A DNA stretch of 64,000 nucleotides from Massospora cicadina (lineage: Eukaryota > Entomophthoromycota > Entomophthoromycetes > Entomophthorales > Entomophthoraceae). Location of the stretch: positions 62,001 to 126,000 of the forward strand of contig JAKSZP010002712.1 of assembly GCA_022478985.1 (NCBI GenBank), read 5' to 3'. The translations under genes and the position numbers were made by a program. The notes under the pieces were generated by a model. The model saw nothing but the letters and a program-made list of their open reading frames with translations. It did no database searches and was not told where the DNA came from. Positions 40,700 to 51,628 of the stretch are shown here, piece by piece (positions within the stretch are counted from its first letter, which is position 1; each line of letters begins with the position of its first letter).

Positions 40700-42990
40700 A
40701 AATAATGGCTGGAAAACCTGCAAATTAATTTTTGACATGACTAGACGAGCCAGAAAACCCCCAAGCATAGAAACCCTTAGTTGCCAACCTCAGTGTTAAC
40801 CAGAGTCACCCTCTCTCAGAAAGCAGCTTCAAAAACGGCCAACTTTGAATATGTGGCACTACACCAAATGTTATCTTACTGATCGTGTTTCTATAACTTT
40901 TACGCCCATGTGCTAAGTGTGCACTACATCCCAACAACCTGCTGTGCCCCCTCCTACTATGGAGTAAATCACCCATGCAGTTTTAATTGCATTAGATCAA
41001 TTAGAAACACCGCAACCCTTCCAGATACCATCCTCACCAGTTAGTTTGGATGTTTCAGCCCCTCCTACTATCTCTCATGTTATTTCTGGATTCCACCATG
41101 AAAGGGTATTCCAACGGACTAATAATTAAACCATCACCTATAATGTTGGGTCTGCTGACCAATCTGGTTCACAGATCACTAAATTGGGCCATCATAATTT
41201 GCTTAAAAACTACTGAATTGGAAATGAGTGCTTTGCACCAGTTACAATAACATATGTCCAATTTAAATCCCTTAAACAGCACTTCTCAAGCCAGCGCTTA
41301 TATATCTCAAACTGAAAATGACCTATGTTCAATCATATGGAGACTTTAACACATGAAATCACAACCAAAACTCAAATCACTTTTGTAAGCCAAATTTTGG
41401 ATGTGATGAATTAGTTCCATCCTCCAAATTTGCTGAAGTTAATTACAATCTAAATGGATTAAACCAAACTGGCGATGCTCAAGCAATTGTCACCCAGCAC
41501 CTGTCAGCATCAACAACCACTGAATTGCGCCAGCAAACAATATCCAAACAGCTTTTCTTCATCACCTACTTACATTTTACTTGAAATATCAGTTTAAATT
41601 AAGCATAAGCGCACCAAGGGGACCACTGGGGCTTAGCAAAAATCTCTTGAACCATTAGCATTTAAAGCTGAGCCCCGTGAAGCTTCATTTATTGACAATT
41701 TTAAGAATGGGCAGAAACTAGAGCTCAGAAAGCTCTACCCGCTCAACCCTCTACTATGCAATTTGCCTTTACTATGAGCATAATCTTTTTGAATACTACA
41801 CAAAGGAATATTTCACATACTTTGATGTAATTGAAGATACATTTGTAATCAACGATATCATTCAAGAATTGGTGGAGGACAAGTCATTGATATGGTATTT
41901 ACTGAAGCTGCCCATGCTGCCACCCTTCATGTTGTTATTCTGCGTGGATCTTTCCATATCTACCACACATTTTCTCACCTAGAGAAAATTTCATGTTTTA
42001 CATTTTTCCAACGTCCCAAGGACTATTTATCTTGAATCACTTATCCTGGCGTTCCATAGTGTTTTAATGAAATTTGGATCTATACTCACAGTTGAATTTA
42101 GTGTCCCCTCTTACTATGCTCCCACTCATATAGCCCGCCTGGCAAAGAAATCAATTTATCCCTACCCACTGTGGCTCACAATATAAAAGTAATTCCTCAT
42201 GTGAAAGGTTTTGTGACATGCCCAGAGATCATCTTCGTTGACCCTGACCAAGAGCGCCCTCGTTGTTCAAGGTGTAACGCCCTTGAAAACCTGTAAAATG
42301 GCTGCATAGCTCAAAAACAAGCCCTCTCAGCCACCACTCAGGGTCCTAACCCGGGATAAGAACATTTCAATTTGGCTGCTGCAGAAATTTACAACCCACA
42401 TAATGGGTTCCAGTTCATGATCTAACCCTATAGCCCTTCTTTATGCAGTTAAAACTTTCAGTCCTAACATTAGGCTCACAAATTCTTAGGACCTAAACCC
42501 TGTCCCCTGTAGACACACCCTCCAATTTTCAGAGTCAATACCGATTCCTTCCAAGCGTAAGTCATTCCCACAAGGTAACCATTATCAGCCGCCCCCACCC
42601 AGAGTTCCAACGCACCCCCACCAGTCTCCACTAGCATCTCATGCATAAAACAGGAGCTTTTAATGAAGCTCAGCCCACCAACAATGGCTGAAAATCTACA
42701 ACCTGTGGCAGTCAAAAAAACTTAAATAGCTATTCCCCCTACACCCCACATCTTACAAAGCTCATTTGCAGTGTTGGAGGATAAGAGTATAGACTCAGAC
42801 CCATCCAACGGGGACATTTCAGAGGTCACCATTGAGCAACCTCAGATACTTCCCCTGTAACTAGCAGGGGAAGAATCCTTGTCTGGCTCTCTAGATCCTC
42901 CTCCTCTCCTTCCCCAACCACCCTTCGACCACCCTAGAGCACCATTCAGCTCACTGAAAAAATAGTCAAGCTAAGGGACTCAAAATAGCA
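40700..42990 (+). pseudogene. LINE-2 ORF1 region, heavily decayed
   Basis: No long frame remains. Around 42180-42290 the plus strand reads NIKVIPHVKGFVTCPEIIFV, DPDQERPRCSRCNALENL, resembling the end of the RNA-binding part and the first CxxC of an ORF1 zinc knuckle (compare ICTHCDAFGHKVHACP in LINE-1). The rest is assigned to ORF1 by position only. Confidence 0.45.
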
Positions 42991-43086
42991 GCTTTCAGCT
43001 GACGGTTTAAGCGCTGTAAACTCCTCAGGATGCAGAGGGGATAAGCTATGAGTCCCCGTGGAAGTAACTGACAATAAAATCCATAA

Positions 43087-43850
43087 ACTCAAATGGGTTT
43101 TAGGATTATAAGTGGAGAGCCCGCCTCCTCTGCAGCTTCAGGTTAACGCGGATTGAAATTGCTTTTGTCCAGAAGCCTCACTTTTACCTTAATGAACACA
43201 AAGAATGGAATTATCAGCTTGGAGGCAACTCATTCTAGACAGAACATGTCGCCCTTATAAATTCTGAGTCCTCAGATCAAAAAAGCATCTCAAGACATCT
43301 AGGTGGCCGTCTTATACTGGCCAAGCTCATAACGCCTGAATTCTCCTTCTTTGTCACCCGTATATACCTGCCTTAAGCTGAGGCTGACTGCCCACTTCAG
43401 AAAGAGCTAGTTACTTAAATCTCCTACAAATACAATCCTGTTTTGAGATTATAACACTACCATAAGCCATGTTTATGATTCTTAACTGCTCAACAAATGA
43501 ACGTCCTGGATCCAGTAGACCTCAGGACTCCCTTCGCACTAGTGGCTTCACAGATTCTCTGCCACCATCTGCGTCTGGCCTTGGTTGCATGGCCAGGATC
43601 CAGTACAAATGAGGGAAATTCCAGTCATTATTGTGCATTAACTTGACACTAATAGTCTCCCTTATAGTTGGGTGTGTCTCATCTCTAATGGCCCGCGACA
43701 ATCATCTAAGTAATTCACATGTAACTCACCATTGTCCTTGCCACCACACTCAGACCATCGCGCAGGTTCTGGCCAAAAATTAACCCAGCCCTTATGTACA
43801 ATCTCATTGTTAAGAGAAGTTGTTCTCAACCATCTGGGATGACATTTCCT
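43087..43850 (+). pseudogene. LINE-2 ORF2 endonuclease remnant
   Basis: RLTRIEIAFVQKPHFYLNEH (about 43140-43200), where the family has a catalytic Glu at the Lys position, then HVALINSESSDQ, HLGGRLILAKLITPEFSFFV and TRIYLP (about 43300-43375). These match the early and middle blocks of an AP-endonuclease as found at the start of LINE-1 ORF2. The later blocks are too decayed to assign. Confidence 0.65.
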
Positions 43851-44199
43851 CCCCGACACCCCACTTGAGCAACCTCAGCGTGCGCTGGGCAGCAACCAAG
43901 GCGGGAATCAACCAGGTGGCCTATGACTATGCTAAAGACCAAATGACTACAGTTCGCGTCACAGTCAAGAAGGCAGAATATAGAATTTAGGCACCTAGAA
44001 AGGAACTTCAACCTTCTCTCTCGCCCAGTTGACTGAATGACTGGGAAGCCTCTCAAGAAGCTCTTCGCTCAGAATTTGCACTGCAGGAAGAGCGGGAAGC
44101 CAATTTAAACCTTCCCACTACTATGCTCAATAGGAAAGCTCAACCTTCTTCTTCATTAAGAAGCAAAAAGCCTGATCTATGGCGCAGGAAATCACTAAA

Positions 44200-45260
44200 C
44201 TGAAGATTGGCACCACCAAAAATGGACAAAGAAGCCATTGCACAGGAACTGCTCCGCGTCTACTCCAACCGTTTCCATGCTGACCAGGTTGACCCATCAG
44301 ATATCCAAGATTTCTTATGGAGTACTCCAGTGCATCCCACTGACTCTACAATCAGACAAAGCTCTCCTGAATCTATCACCTGTTAGGAGGTTATGGAAAT
44401 CCTCCTTATATCCGTAGCTTAAAGCCACTAACCCTGATGGCATACCTTTTAAGGTATACCTCCTAGAGCCTTTGGTGACAGCCAAATACCTCTGTGATCT
44501 GTTAGTCTCACTTTTTGCGCAATTCGAGGTCTTCCTGATTCTAAGGACTCAATCACAACCCCCATTCAGAGAAGTCTGACCAACAGAATCTGGCCAAATA
44601 TCGCTCTATACCCTGGATTAACGCGGACCACATATTATTACAAAGCTTCTGGCCAACCTGTAACAGCATGAGTGTCGCTCGCCTGAACTCCTACCTACAT
44701 GTTCATTATGGGGATGTTGTTATGGAATAACTATAATGACCTTCACGCGACTTTAACTATCAACTCACGCAGGGAAAATGGCTTTGTGGCGCTTCTGGAT
44801 ATGGTGAAGGATTATGTTCATGTTGCCTGGAAGTACATGAATGCTTCCTTAGCAGCTTCCTCCTTCTATCTACAGAAAGACATTGGATATCTGCGCACTA
44901 TGACCAGCTCCATACCAGAGTTCTTGCACCAGCAGGATTCAAACCAGCAATTACTGTTAGGCATGATCTTTGCCAAGGTGAATCTTTGAGTCCCATCCTT
45001 TTAAATATCACACTTAAACCCCTATTGGCCTCTTTGCAGGAGAAGCTGATGGGGATCATAGTACAAGGTAAGGTCCTTAACCACACTATGGCATATGTTA
45101 ATAACACAGCCATAACGTTAAATTCTGCCCTGAGAACACCACCCTTTATGTTGTGTTTTTTGAGAGGTACACCTAGGCGGTCAACGTTAAGTTCAACACC
45201 TCCAAAACAATGGTAGTATATGTTGGCTCATTCATATTCTCCTACCATTTAGTCAGGAGC
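44200..45260 (+). pseudogene. LINE-2 reverse transcriptase remnant
   Basis: KYRSIPWINADHILLQSFWP (about 44590-44650) matches the 'YRPISLLN' block. The 96-codon frame 44699-44989 has NGFVALLDMVKDYVHVAWKY, the counterpart of LVFLDQQKAYDRVNWEYL in LINE-1. SPILLNITLKPLLASLQ (44986-45040) is the post-RQGDPLSP block, and HTMAYVNNTAI (about 45085-45115) is the decayed A-F-A-D-D box. Stops and frameshifts throughout. Confidence 0.8.
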
Positions 45261-46598
45261 CTACGCATTTCTCATTCTGTCACTTTGGGGTCCTAACTAG
45301 CTAACTAAAAGTTGCACTCAGTGCCAATGAGGACATGATCCTGAAAGCGGTGAACTCCAGGATAGCCTTCTGGAATAGACAGATCTAACCCCCAGGGTCA
45401 GGCCCTGATGACCAATGTATCCCTCCTGTCTAAAGTTTGGTTTAATGCGCATGTTTGTCCATTCTCAGAATCATTTTATAAGAGGCTTAACGTTCTTCTC
45501 TGTTGTTGGATCTGAGGTTCCAACCAACCACTCACAGCACTGTCAACAATAGCTCAAGCCCACTATAAAGGGGCCTAGGGCTTCTGGACACCTGCTCTCA
45601 TGCCACCTCCACTTATCTGAAGCCCCTTTGCCCACTTTAATGCTGGGATGTGACGCATGTCCCAGTGGGCGCCTACCCTCCGCCAATCTGCGTCAGCATC
45701 ACTGGGAATTCCTAGAGCATTGTTGACATCTTTATGAGAGTGGCATAGTAAATTACCAGGCCATCGCTTATAGCCCTCCTCCTTCAAATATTAAAATCAA
45801 GTTTTTCTTATTCTGAGATGATAGGCTTAAAGGTATATGTTTTTCCATTCAAAAAAGTTGGACCAGGCCTCAGCCCCCATCACCATATGACAGTACACAA
45901 TGAACAGGTAGGCATACATCGCCTCAATCCCCAGAATAGACCTCCAATACGCCCGCACCCCCTTGAATTCCTCCCTATCTCAAAGAACATAAACTTCCAG
46001 AGTTTCTGGAAGAATGTTTACCGCTCATCCTTTTTGTGAAAGTGATTAAAACCTATTTCAGACACTCTATTGATCATACAGGACTTGGAATTGACTGACC
46101 CTATATTTTAGCACCACAACAGCTTTATTTTTGGAGCCTATTGACTCCCATCTCCGCCGCTTTTTCACATGCCCAAGGGTCAACGTCTTATGGCCTAATG
46201 TCTGCGCAGTCCTAAATACCCTTCGATGGATTGGCATCCCAGTTCAAGATTTGTTCTTTGAGAAGACCTTGACTAGATGCAACCAAACCTCTGAGTCCTT
46301 GCCTATGCCACAGCACTATGATTAATCCACACTTCCTTCAGGCAACTTTTGACTTACAAGTATGAACCCTACAGCACATGACCACTTACCAGTGCACTTT
46401 GAGATAACTTGAAAGTTTTAATAATGTTGCCAACCCTCCCCGCTAAGTTTCAACTGCAGCAAGGCTCTGGCACACCAACCCCCTTCTTTTCTAGACGTCT
46501 CATCCCTCCTTTTCCCTCACCTCCAGCTCTCAGGAGCCCATGTGTTTTAAATAAATATCAATGAATCCCCCCTTAGGTCAGAACCATCTAGTACTAAA
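45261..46598 (+). pseudogene. LINE-2 ORF2 C-terminal region and 3' end
   Basis: The frame 46131-46325 reads PIDSHLRRFFTCPRVNVLWP, the second half of the RVT zinc finger (compare YGTLFHPLEKCPTSKVIW in LINE-1). The 45261-46130 interval is thumb and connector, assigned by position. After 46325 come an untranslated region and the tail at about 46560-46598. Confidence 0.6.
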
Positions 46599-46616
46599 AA
46601 TGATTAAGAGTATGGG

Positions 46617-46960
46617 TGATATTTGACAGTGGAGCACCCATTAATATCATTATGACCAAATTGGTTAAGTGAATATAGATTTTGCCAGATTTAGAACACC
46701 AGAAGGAATATGGAACAGCCATACCAGATACTACAGCATCCTGTGGAGCATTCAGTACACTGAAACTTCATTTTAGATTTCTGGTGGTATCAGCTCTCAC
46801 CATAGTATTGCCAAATCAAAATTATGACATCCTCATTGGAACAAATTCTTGAGAAAGTATGGTGTTAGGTGCGATTTTGAGGAGAGTACCTTAACATATT
46901 TTGGGGAGACCCATGCCTTTAGTATGTTAGAAGAAAGGAGAAACTCTAGTAATGAAGAAA
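46617..46960 (+). pseudogene. Gypsy-B3 protease
   Basis: VIFDSGAPINIIMTKLVK starting near 46620 (DSGA active site), a stop, then LPDLEHQKEYGTAIPDTTAS, and VLPNQNYDILIGTNS near 46810-46850. Gypsy-B1 has AIVDSGAPINIVLNKLVIR and NQSYDILI in the same order (56545-56320). Frame broken near 46850. Confidence 0.85.
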
Positions 46961-47639
46961 AATAGTTTAAATCTAATTTAAAATTATAGAATAACTCCTA
47001 TCCAATATAAGTTTGTTAGAATAATATTAGGGAATCAGCAAATCAGTTTCTTGAAAACTGTGGGATACTGTTGAGAACAAAAACAGCGAATATAATTTCG
47101 CCAGGAATGCAAATAATATTTATCACAATGTTAACACTGGATATCCTGGTTATTTATATTGAGAGGCCATTGCACTATGGAAAAATCAAGATTAGAGCTT
47201 GGGTAGTTTTGGGGATTATAAGATAAGGCATGGGTAAATCTTAGTATAAAGGCCAATTGGGGTGAATACCCAATGAAGTTGGAAAGAAAACTAAGTTATC
47301 ATGTTTGTGCATTTATACCTGATGGCAGAAATCAGAGAGTTTCATGCCTTTGGACACTAGCTGAAATGTGATTACTATTGGAAGTTGCTGAAATCATTAA
47401 CATACTGATTGATTGAGAGTAACTGGTTTGGTTATCAGAACATCAGCAAATGAAAGTGCTACGATTATTTGAGATAAATGGTGATATTTTATCAAGATGA
47501 TCATGAACTTAGATGTACTAAAAATATGATCCATAAGGTTGACACTGGGGAAAACTCGTCAATATTTAATGAGACCTGCCCACTGATCTAAGGTTGCTGA
47601 AGCAGTTATCAGTGAAGAATAAGTTAACTGATTGAGCAT
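46961..47639 (+). other. Gypsy-B3 protease-RT linker
   Basis: Decayed linker without a clear motif; shared order with gypsy-B1 (55600-56240) is the only basis for the assignment. Confidence 0.45.
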
Positions 47640-48170
47640 GTGCACCTCATACCTTTGCAAGTCCATGGGCGAGTCCAATTCTTATTGCGAAGAAAAAGAT
47701 GAATTAAATCAAGTGGTGATCAATTACTGACAATTTAATAAAATTTCCTAAGAAAAATTTGTATCTACTGCCAAGGATAGATACTGCACTTGATCGCCCA
47801 AAGAAATCCAAGTTCTTTTTAAACTTGGATTTGATTTTAAGATATTAGCAGATAGACTTGACAAAAGAAGATCAGGAGAATTGTACAATAATCACCGCAC
47901 AAAGGTTATACCACCTGATGAGAGTGCCACAGGGATTTTGTAATGCGCTAGAGAATTTCCAGAGAATGATGGAATCTATCTTGAAAGACCAAAAGATGTT
48001 TTGCATTTGGTGTATTTGGACGACATCATATATTAAGTAGGACATTCACCAATCACCTGGGACATTTGAAAAATGTTCAAATGCTTATCAATGGCGAATT
48101 TGAAGATCAAGCTTCAAATATCATGATATCTGACCTGGTGGAAGAATATTTCCCACTAAACTCCCTCAAT
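47640..48170 (+). pseudogene. Gypsy-B3 reverse transcriptase
   Basis: FASPWASPILIAKKKDELN near 47657 (fingers), a stop where VVINY-stop-QFNKIS follows, FKLGFDFKILAD, LTKEDQENCTIITAQ (47858 on), HLMRVPQGFCNALENFQRMM, and LVYLDDIIY near 48010-48035 with the YLDD box intact. At least four stops. The RNase H and integrase that should follow are not found before the gypsy-A3 LTR at 48442; 48170-48441 is unassigned gypsy-B3 sequence. Confidence 0.85.
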
Positions 48171-48441
48171 TAAATTAATGCTTAGACATGAGAAGGGGAT
48201 TAAAGGAATATCCTCGATAAATTACTTCAAGAAACTGATAGCATAGATCAAAATGAATCTAAAAAAATTCTGACAGACCAAATTGATCTTATAATAACTT
48301 GAGATGAAGTCCAGCCTCATCAAAATAATGGTTTATCAGAAGGTTAGGTGGAAACAACTCAAGGTGGCACTTTAGGAAGCATATTAAGAAAAACCCAAAA
48401 AAAGGGTAGGAATCAAGGAGATGCTGAATGATTACTCTATG

Positions 48442-49100
48442 TGTTAGAAATCCATTGGATAAGGTACGGTCTGACAGATGGTTGCACAGGAGTAAGTACC
48501 CAATGATACAATAGAAGAGAAATATGAGGATTGTTATTCCATGAACAACCAAAAAATATAAAGGTGAAACAAATTACTTCAGTAACTGCAATCTTTATTA
48601 ATATAGCAGCGTCCCACTGCTGATACTGCTAGGGGTCTATATAAAGTACAAATTTTACTGTAGAGTCCATTGAAGATTTAGACCAAAAAAGATACCCCTC
48701 TCACTCTTTGTTACCGGTATTATCTTCCTCAAAGCGGCAACTGATCTTCATTTCAATCAAGCAGGTAATCTCAATCACTAATCTACTCAGTGTAATTCTT
48801 GGAAGAATTATAAATTATACTGCCACATTATCATTAGTAATCTTCAGAACTTGATCTGCCAGAAACCATTAGTAACTTGATATTATGATCTTCTCTTGAT
48901 TTCCTATGCCTCAATCATTGGTACTCAATTTCACTACTTGCAATTGTAATGATTCTTGATGCTACCAAATATGGCAGATTCCTTTAAGAGCGCTTAACTA
49001 CCATTGTTGAAACCAGATAATTAGTTTTTCTGCCAGAACTAAATAATTAAACCCTAAACTTGCCATCATGTGAGGAAACCATCTGGTTGACTTTCTGACG
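48442..49100 (-). repeat. Gypsy-A3 3' LTR
   Basis: Starts TGTTAGAAATCC with GGTTGCACAGGAGTAAG-CCCAATGATACAATAG, like gypsy-A1 (TTTTGCACAGGGTTAAGCCC, then AAGCAATAGG). It ends at about 49100 next to a purine-rich tract on the element strand. The boundary at the right end is approximate. Confidence 0.6.
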
Positions 49101-49113
49101 TTTCCCCCTCACC
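49101..49113 (-). promoter_or_regulatory. Gypsy-A3 polypurine tract
   Basis: Minus strand GGTGAGGGGGAAA immediately upstream of the LTR. It has the same position as in the other copies. Confidence 0.55.
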
Positions 49114-49254
49114 TTAACCAGATATATCATCTGACACGTCACCTGCATCTCATCCTCCTTCAGCCAGTCTGTGTGGACCTCTTTCATATCAAGGAGAAGA
49201 ACTTGCCACGTTTTGATGCAAATTTATTCTTAACTCTACAATATTAACCTCTTT

Positions 49255-49898
49255 ACTATTTATATATGTCCTTTCATTTTTTCCATATTGTTTATATGTC
49301 TGAAGAAACTTATAATGTACTCAGTTGATGATCTAACACTTGATGGATCCTTAATTGTGTAGGCATCAGTGCCCATATTCTTAATTATCTCAAAGGGTAC
49401 AAACCATATGCTAGCCATCTTATTCTGCCATCTTAGTCCATGCTGATCATGGAACAGAACCCGCTTTCCTATTGCAAACAGCATAAGTTTGCTATGCCAG
49501 TGTTTATCAGAATCATGATCCCTAATTTTCTTAAGCAAATTAATTGAGTGTGCTTCAGTATGAAGTTTGTAAGGGTGGACGTCAGAATTGTCAAATAGCA
49601 CTGCAGATCTATTTTGCCAGTGTCCTTTAATGAGAGTAGAGTAGCAGTCGGGGTGGGGTGCTCTCATTGAGCAACTGGAAGGGGGTTTTTTCCATCACAG
49701 AGTGGAAGCTGATTTTATATGTAAAGACTGAAGTGGAGTTTAGGGGTGCTCCATTCAGAGGGACAATCCATAACAAGCCTCCAAAAGATATTCACTAATG
49801 TTCCATTAACTCACTTGACGCGTCATCAAATTCAGAATGTTATGCGGTTGCTAGTACCCTGCATATCGTCATTAATCAATTAACTTAGGGAGACATGC
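49255..49898 (-). pseudogene. Gypsy-A3 integrase, C-terminal part
   Basis: One 135-codon frame (49667-49260): VHPYKLHTEAHSINLLKKIR, LFHDQHGLRWQNKMASIWFV, EIIKNMGTDAYTIKDPSS. It is the longest surviving integrase C-terminus of the gypsy-A group in the window. The core upstream of it (49668-49898) has stops. At 49894-49898 (CATGC) gypsy-B1 begins. Confidence 0.82.
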
Positions 49899-51047
49899 TG
49901 TAAAATTTACTTAAGTGGTTGATTATCGGCCATCAACCCAGTAACCTTTTTACTGCACAGGTTCAATTTCCTTATGCACTTCATCACATTGTATAGAATG
50001 TATTAATTGATAAAGGTATGGAGACTATTATCCATAGTTGAGATTGAACTATTATTAGGCCTAACGATTTGGCCAGTACTTCTGATTAAATACTCTGTAA
50101 GTTGTACTCATAAAGATTCATTCCCTATATTCTTGTCCACCCAATCTTTGTTAAGATACCCTGGTGACAGTCTCTCTTGGCCTAACACACAGTCAGCAGC
50201 TATCCCTGATTGTGGTTCCTTCATCTCTAGATCCCCACTTGGATCTTTAATCATCTCTCTGAGAGTCTTTCAATTATTGCCTTCTGAAATAATATCCTTG
50301 AGATAGAACGACACAACAGAAGCTGATAGTCTAACTATACACCAAATTGATAATATTACTGTAAAGTACTTGTTATCTTCAAACTAAGTTTTCTACTCTG
50401 AGTTTTTTATTATAGTAAATCCTAGGGAATTATATAGTTGGGATTCAGCTTTCTAACCCTTGGTTGACACCTCTTCGATGAAATGGCAGCCATTGCCATT
50501 GAATCACCCTTCCTCATCTTGGCAGCGATGGTATTCTCCATCCTGGCTAGGATTCCGTCATTGGACATAGTTGAGACCTCAAACGGAAAGAGTTGGAAAA
50601 CGTGTCCCTAACGTTTTCCTCTCAATCCAAGAGAACCAACTATAATTGGCTAGTGACCTGCTTAGGTAATGGGACTTATTACCCATTATGGCAGGTCACT
50701 TCACCAACTAATCGATTTGCTAGTTGCAGGTGGCATCACTCACCTCGCAACTCACTATTCATTCCCAATCAGTTGGTGATGAAACCTGACTGATCCCAAT
50801 TGGTACACCTGATAGTTAATCACTATCAGATGCCCCTATTTTATCAGCCACTCCACCTGATGAGATCTTAGGTATTCATCCAGATCAATCCCCGATGGAT
50901 ATGACCAGGTGAATATCCCTAAATCCCCCAAACATAGTTCCTCTGAAACTTGGGCCAACCAATTTCTGATTCACTTCACCTTAGGGAATTTCCCCTAGAG
51001 ATACCAGGTAATCTAGCAGGCTGGGAATATGGATAAAAATCCCAACA
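49899..51047 (-). repeat. Gypsy-B1 3' LTR
   Basis: Plus strand TGTAAAATTTACTTAAG ... AAAATCCCAACA; on the element strand TGTTGGGATTTTT ... TTTTACA. Long identical blocks with 58309-59453. The open frames inside (for example 50007-50306) recur in the other LTR and are not genes. Confidence 0.93.
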
Positions 51048-51062
51048 CTTCCCCCTCTTGCC
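51048..51062 (-). promoter_or_regulatory. Gypsy-B1 polypurine tract
   Basis: Minus strand GGCAAGAGGGGGAAG directly before the LTR. A purine-rich copy (ATCCCCCTCTTGTCC on the plus strand) recurs at about 51607-51621 just before the antisense ORF start. Confidence 0.85.
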
Positions 51063-51628
51063 TAGATTTCCAGCAAGAAAAGGACCAGGGCATGAGAACA
51101 CTGCTTCAGACACCTGGTCAAATACTTCATTGGTTCAAGTGGAGTACACTCATCAATACTCAACGCTGCTTGGGATGACCTTCAGCATACGGAGTTCTTC
51201 CTCTTCCTCCTTGCTACTGCCTTCTCAGAGTGAGGTCCCCACAACCTCCTGTCATGCCAGGCTGATTGATTTACTCATTACAATATTAGTCCCAGGATAC
51301 AGTTTTCCCCCCGTCAGGGTATATGACCCTCTGTCATAATCAGGATTCTTGGTCCAGCGTCCTTGATTTCCTGATTTTCTCCTTGTCCTAGACATTAGAC
51401 ACTTGCCGTCAATATTCATTTCATGGCTTGATTAAGAAATTTTATTTCTATTCGCCCTCATTGTTTAGCTAATAAACTCTTAGCTGTAAGTCATTTCTAA
51501 TTCTTCCCTTGGAAAGCTTATCTCATTAATTTTGAGATTAATTTCCTTGAAATTTGAACCTAATGAATTATAGAGTGCATAATGTCAACTTCTATATAAG
51601 TCCATCATCCCCCTCTTGTCCAGCTAGT
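51063..51628. other. Gypsy-B1 region between polypurine tract and antisense ORF
   Basis: A 93-codon plus-strand frame (51058-51339) has no recognised motif. This would be upstream of the antisense ORF and might hold its promoter. The string at 51607-51621 repeats the polypurine-tract core. Confidence 0.45.

Larger units (their letters stand above)
40603..46598 (+). mobile_element. LINE-2, old full-length LINE
   Basis: A 5,996-bp plus-strand non-LTR element flanked by an 18-bp target duplication with one mismatch: AATGAGTAAGAGTATGGG (40585-40602) and AATGATTAAGAGTATGGG (46599-46616). It contains recognisable endonuclease, RT and zinc-finger remnants full of stops. Its 3' end (AATCCCCCCTTAGGTCAG near 46564, then CCATCTAGTACTAAAA) resembles the LINE-1/SINE tail. 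It is clearly older than LINE-1. After removal, gypsy-B3 protease follows directly. Confidence 0.8.
22907..48441 (+). mobile_element. Gypsy-B3, Ty3/gypsy element split by four insertions
   Basis: Pieces on the plus strand in order: 5' LTR 22907-23047 and 28335-30800, primer binding site 30803, gag 30867-31434, gag continued 37766-38050, protease 46617-46930, RT 47640-48170. The interruptions are LINE-1, SINE-b, Chromo-1 and LINE-2, each with its own target duplication, and the reading resumes after each one (for example gag ... VMNCLNPDCQN after Chromo-1, homologous to VMNCLDTNCQN in gypsy-B1). RNase H, integrase and the 3' end are cut off or displaced by gypsy-A3 at 48442. Confidence 0.75.

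Noticed and set aside
43662..44056. Minus-strand ORFs of 65-76 codons
   Set aside because: They fall in the LINE-2 ORF2 region, read on the plus strand; no motif.
50007..50306. 99-codon ORF as a host gene
   Set aside because: Lies in the gypsy-B1 LTR, and the sequence recurs at 58420-58720.
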